Positions 59,701 to 64,000 of a DNA stretch of 64,000 bases are shown piece by piece. The notes under the pieces are model-generated. The model worked only from the letters and a program-made list of their open reading frames with translations. It searched no databases and had not been told where the DNA came from. Every line of letters begins with the position of its first letter. Position 1 is the first letter of the stretch. The position numbers and the translations under genes are program-made. This DNA comes from Tretioscincus oriximinensis (lineage: Eukaryota > Chordata > Lepidosauria > Squamata > Gymnophthalmidae): the NCBI GenBank assembly GCA_022410635.1, contig JAJVDF010000276.1, positions 1,193,993 to 1,257,992 on the forward strand. The letters run 5' to 3'.

Positions 59701-62700
59701 TTTTCTGAAGTTGAACTTGAGGCAATTTGCCTCCCATATTAATATGGAAGGACTCACAAGCCTATTTGTGTTATACATAAAAACAGTCATTATTGAAACC
59801 ATGAAGAATAAATGAGTTTTTTTAACTTAAGAATAGCAAATATTTTATCAATGTATTACCACCCTAGGTATTTGCAGAGTCCTTATCTTCAAATATGTAA
59901 TCAGGGAAGGACCAAATGGTTAGATCACAATCCCTTTCCTCTGAAGAAACAAAATCCTTCTTTGAATCCTTGGAAGAATGGAACTATCAGCTCAGCCTCC
60001 CCCCAAAAAGAAGCTTTCAGCACCCTCTTTTCTTGAAGTAATGATTAGAGATATGAAACATTCAACAGATAATCTACAAAAACAGTTTTTCCAATTGTAC
60101 ATGGAAAGAACAGTTTCCATCCTGAAATGTAAGCTGAGGCTGGTTTGTTTGATGCTATTTGAAGATTTCTTAATAGATTCAGTTGTGTTTAATACATTTG
60201 TTCAGGCAAGGATGGAAACTGACAGTCATTCTTGCCCAAATTCATACCGAGGGAGACAAAGTCTTTTCTTTGAAAGTATAATGAGAAAAACTTTTCTCAA
60301 GTTGATGAGTTTTCTTTTTGTGGTGCATGTTCCTCTCATAGTAGATATGTATCCTCTCCAAGAAACTGACTTCCTTGTTCTTTCTCCTCACTGGCTCTCC
60401 CATGCCCCCTGTCCCAAATGTGCAGTAGGCTTTTGGAATTTATTTTCCTACTCTAATTGTGATAGCTTTTGCCAATTGTTGTTGAAATTTATGTCATTTA
60501 GCTGCTCCACACAACCGTCTGAGTTTTTCTTCTGTCCCACAGGATGTTTAGATTGTCAACAAAGTTATCAGTAATGATCCAGGGATCGTTATGGTCTGCC
60601 TCCTTTTTATATTTTTCTTCTGTTGCTCTATCTTCTAAACAATCTCTCCTCTGGGGATCTAATAATATGTATAAGCTACTCCAAATAACTATTTTTTGCT
60701 TTTATTTTCTTGATGAGAAGTGGTGGCTAATTTTGTTGATCAATAAAAGAAAAAATTGATTCTTTTTTTTAAAAAAAAACCTTAAGCTCAGTAGCTGTTT
60801 GAGTTTATGTCTAGGACCAGTAGTGCCAGCAGAACACATTAAAAATGAATGTAAAAGGTTACATGTGTTTCATTGTGTGCAGTATATCTCCTAATGAATT
60901 ATTGCATACATTGCTGTAGAGTTGCTCTCTGTGGAGCGGGAGGAGGCCTTAGAAAATACGAGACAGTGCTGGAGTGCTGCCAGTACCAGCTCTGAATTGG
61001 GAGCAGCCATCTGGCGATTTGAAGCATAATTCGCCAGACTGCCATGGCAACCATGTATTACATGGAAACTAGCTATCTGTGTTTTAAAAAACAACACCTT
61101 CATGGTAAGTGTGTGACTCAGTGTGAACTTGACACACTGGTTCAACTAACAATTCTAGCAAGATTATTATACTGCATTGGAGACTGGGCTACTTGCTTGC
61201 TGGCTAGATACATGTATAATAAATAAATAAATTACAAAGAAAGTCCTTTATTTTCTGTTCAATTATTTCCTTTTGAGCCTTCTTGCGTTTCCTATGCAAA
61301 ATCAAAATTCATGGGCTTAATATTTTATTAAATTTTTTTAAAAGAAATGTTTTATTCACTAAGGTTCTCATATCGAAGCTTTGTGAGCAGTTAAACTCCT
61401 AATCTGAATAGCTACTGTTAACATAACATCAGAAATAAGGATCTGTCACTTTATGTCACCCCATATTTTTGGCACATGCATTCCTATGTATGGTGCCAAG
61501 GAAAATGGTAGATCCAAAGCTTAGTGTCACTATAGAAATCCCATTTCTCTCTTTTTTTTAATATTAGATCTGTTTGATTCAAACCAAGGGCAGAACTGGA
61601 GGCCAGGGTCAGCAATCCTTGAATATCATCTGCTCAAACTAATATTCTCTTTCATTCTTGGGCTGAAAGAGAAACCATCTATATAAATAGTGTACTTGTG
61701 GCTGAAATGTACATATTTGTTGTGTTTTATAGTAATCCGTCTTAGAAATTAACATTGGAATAAATGGGATAGAGATTGATGGAATAAATGGGATAGAGAT
61801 TGGTATACGTATTGATATAATTGATCCTATAAGATGTTGGGTTGGAATTTCTGACGTAATGATGTAAAGAGTATGCCCAGTAGCATAGAATTATATCTTA
61901 AGATAGAAAACCACTGAATATAGAGTATTTAAACTATTCAGTCTGTGTTTTGAGTGAGTTATTCTGTCTCAAGCAAAATGGCTGAGAACCTGATGAAAAA
62001 TCGTTTTGTAGTTTATCCATTAAATCAGTTAAACTTTGTCTGAATGTTTATGTTTTGTGTTTGTATGTGAATCAAATAAAATCCAATGTCTGTGAAAAAA
62101 TCTAAAGGATATGTGATTTTTCTGGCAAAAGCTTCATTAGAAGTATTTTTCTTGCATATTACAGTATATTGTAGTTTAATTACAGCCTTGTTTTCCTAAG
62201 TATACAATACATTTCAAAAATAACCCCAGACCTTTTACTGCACTCATTAATTAGCATACACACGTGTACACTTAGATGTACAAACATATATTTGCTTTCC
62301 AGCTGTCTAAGGTTACTAAAGCATTCAAAAGGAGAGTATTCTTTGCTAGTTTTATTTACAGTATCCATGCAAATACTTGGAAAGAGAAAGCATTTATTGC
62401 AATGTGAACTCCAATGGTTTTTAACAAAGCATTGCACCAAAACATTTTCTTTGCCAGACAGCATTTTAAATGGTAAACAGATTTGTTTGTCTTCATGTAT
62501 TTCTGTAGTTTGTAGCACAAGTGCAGTGTACTTTCACAAACTGAGTTGATTTGTGATTGCCACCTGCTTAACATAAACAAGGAATGTTCATTCTGTTTGG
62601 AACTATTATCAGCAACTCAGTAACAGAAATTTAAGCTATGAATTCCTGAAAATGTATGTAAATATCATAATGCAAAGTGACTATTTTGTTATTATCTTCT

Positions 62701-63278
62701 AGCATCAAACTAGACACAGGTTAGTGGATATTATCCTTATTCTTTGGGACCAGCAATAAAAGCATAGTTTTAATTCATGGTTTACTCGGCTGTATATTAA
62801 TAATCCATGTTTTGATTGGTTCACCATGCAATGCGGCTGCACCAAACCCCATCCATCACCGCCAATTAGCACAGTCCACCCCACCCCACTATCCCAGAGT
62901 AACACTTGTCCCACCTTTGCTTGCCACTTTGCAGGGAGGCCGCTCCTGAAAGCGGGAAACAAAGGCAGAAACCACTCTTGCATTTTCAATGCTTTACACT
63001 AGATTCTAGTATAATTTTGATTGTGTATATAGTTAGAAAGATAAATATGTATTAGGAAATGTTTTGTATTACATTATGCTGCCCAGGAAATTTTGTTAAT
63101 CGCTTCTGCAGGTCATATACAGTATTCCATTTGTAATCCCGCAAGTGAGAGTAAGATATTAAATACTTAAACCACTTTCCAGAGACACTGAGAAATATCC
63201 TATTTTAAGAATATCATGTGCAAACACTCTGCAAATTGAAAACTAGAGATACTTTGCATTAAAGGGATTTTTAAAATT
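59701..63278. other. AT-rich intron sequence with one long unexplained frame
   Basis: A 198-codon plus-strand frame at 59978-60574 has no recognised product (see findings). A tandem doubling of GGAATAAATGGGATAGAGAT is at about 61756-61800. A short AAATA-type tail is at about 61216-61231. No other element was recognised. Confidence 0.45.
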
Positions 63279-63956
63279 ATATAAACTCGAGTATAAGTCT
63301 AGTTTTTTAGCACATTTTTAGTGCTGAAAAAAGCCCCCCTTGACTTATACTCAGGTGCAGTGTGGGTGTTCCCCAATTTCTTCCACTCCCTGGAGCCACC
63401 TTAGCCTCCTCTGTCATCACCTTTTTCTTCAGCCACAGGTGGGACTACACTTCCCACCATGCTCCAGTGTTTCCCTCCTCAAGCCTGCACAGTTGTACGT
63501 TGGCTGCTGCTGCTGCCTCCCTCTTGGCCAATGCCTGAGTTGGGTTTCAGTAGTGCCCCCAGTGCGCAGGCGCCAGAGGAGACAGTGGCAGCAGAGGTAT
63601 CATCATCATCTCATCTATCCGGCGAGGCGAGGGCAATGTAGTACAAAAGCCTCCCTGCTGCTGGCTTCCTTTATGTGTGCCATATCATCCCAGGCTTGGG
63701 GCCCAAAAAATGCCCCCCAGAAGCCTCTAGCACGTGGCCCTGAGAACTGTGTGGCTCCACAGGAGGCTGCACTGTCCAGGGAATGACAGGCACCTTGGAT
63801 TGGCACAGGGGAGGCATTGAGTTTATTTCCTTCTTTCCCTCGCTGCTGCATTTCCCTCACTAGACTTTTACTCGAGTCAATAAATTTTCCCAGTTTTTGT
63901 GGTATAATTAGGTGCCTCGGCTTATATTAGGGTCGACTAATACTTGAGTATATACA
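63279..63956. mobile_element. Repeat with ACTCGAGTATAAG inverted ends
   Basis: The left end ATAAACTCGAGTATAAGTCT and right end ATACTTGAGTATATAC are mirrored. Internal copies of the same phrase (GACTTATACTCAG near 63351, TTTACTCGAGTCAATAAAT near 63868, CTCGGCTTATATTAG near 63917) give a nested arrangement. The interior is GC-rich (63340-63790) with a 148-codon frame that looks low-complexity, not a transposase. It is a known style of reptile DNA-transposon repeat; the family name is not certain. Confidence 0.65.
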
Positions 63957-64000
63957 GCAATCCCTTTCTGTGTTGCATTCTTTTTAAAGCATGAATGTTG

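Larger units (their letters stand above)
38235..64000 (+). other. REEP3: REEP3 intron 1 (5' part)
   Basis: Inferred from the donor at 38235. The expected second exon, continuing with a Leu-Val-Phe-Gly and Tyr-Pro-Ala-Tyr-Tyr segment, was looked for and not found. The block is AT-rich and filled with the transposon remnants listed separately. Confidence 0.7.

Noticed and set aside
63340..63786. 148-codon plus-strand frame near the right end
   Set aside because: It lies within the GC-rich core of a repeat, is Ser/Pro/Leu-rich low complexity and has no recognised domain.
1..64000. CRISPR arrays, operons or other prokaryotic systems
   Set aside because: The gene structure (GT-donor exons, CpG islands) and repeats are vertebrate. 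No regularly spaced repeats or bacterial gene order were seen.

Overview
This is vertebrate nuclear DNA, most likely from a squamate reptile (lizard or snake). It is AT-rich and intron-dominated. It carries many CR1-type LINE fragments with the reptile CR1 3' end, L2-clade LINE tails and palindromic DNA-transposon derivatives, and it shows no bacterial gene organisation. The lizard/snake call is an inference from repeat style; the two gene calls rest on readable first exons.

Two genes start here, head to head. On the minus strand, coding exon 1 of JMJD1C (KDM3-family JmjC protein) lies at 19768-19935 inside a CpG island (about 19190-20620). It begins at a strong Kozak ATG and ends at a GTAAGG donor; everything left of it (1-19767) is the start of intron 1. 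On the plus strand, coding exon 1 of REEP3 (ER-shaping, microtubule-binding membrane protein) lies in a second CpG island (about 36640-38480), and intron 1 runs off the right end. This JMJD1C/REEP3 divergent pair matches the order known on human chromosome 10q21, so the 18 kb between the two ATGs is a shared promoter interval. REEP3 exon 1 is present twice as an exact 174-bp tandem copy starting at the edge of a 32-base assembly gap, so it may be an assembly artefact. No later exon of either gene was recognised.

The rest is repeat-rich non-coding DNA. Best supported are: a decayed minus-strand CR1 (10150-12080); a plus-strand CR1 (51705-53785) split by a 792-bp solo LTR with a 5-bp target duplication; a small hAT-like element with an 8-bp target duplication (57899-58058); several TA-flanked inverted-repeat elements (13219-13478, 16048-16121, 38889-39024, 42110-42291, 56427-56506); a hairpin-centred element near each of the two promoters (20803-20972, 38511-38678); and many L2/CR1 tails. 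Most long open frames in the window are chance frames in GC-rich promoters or transposon remnants. I found no clear new gene system; the REEP3 duplication, the nested insertions and one unexplained 198-codon frame deserve checking.
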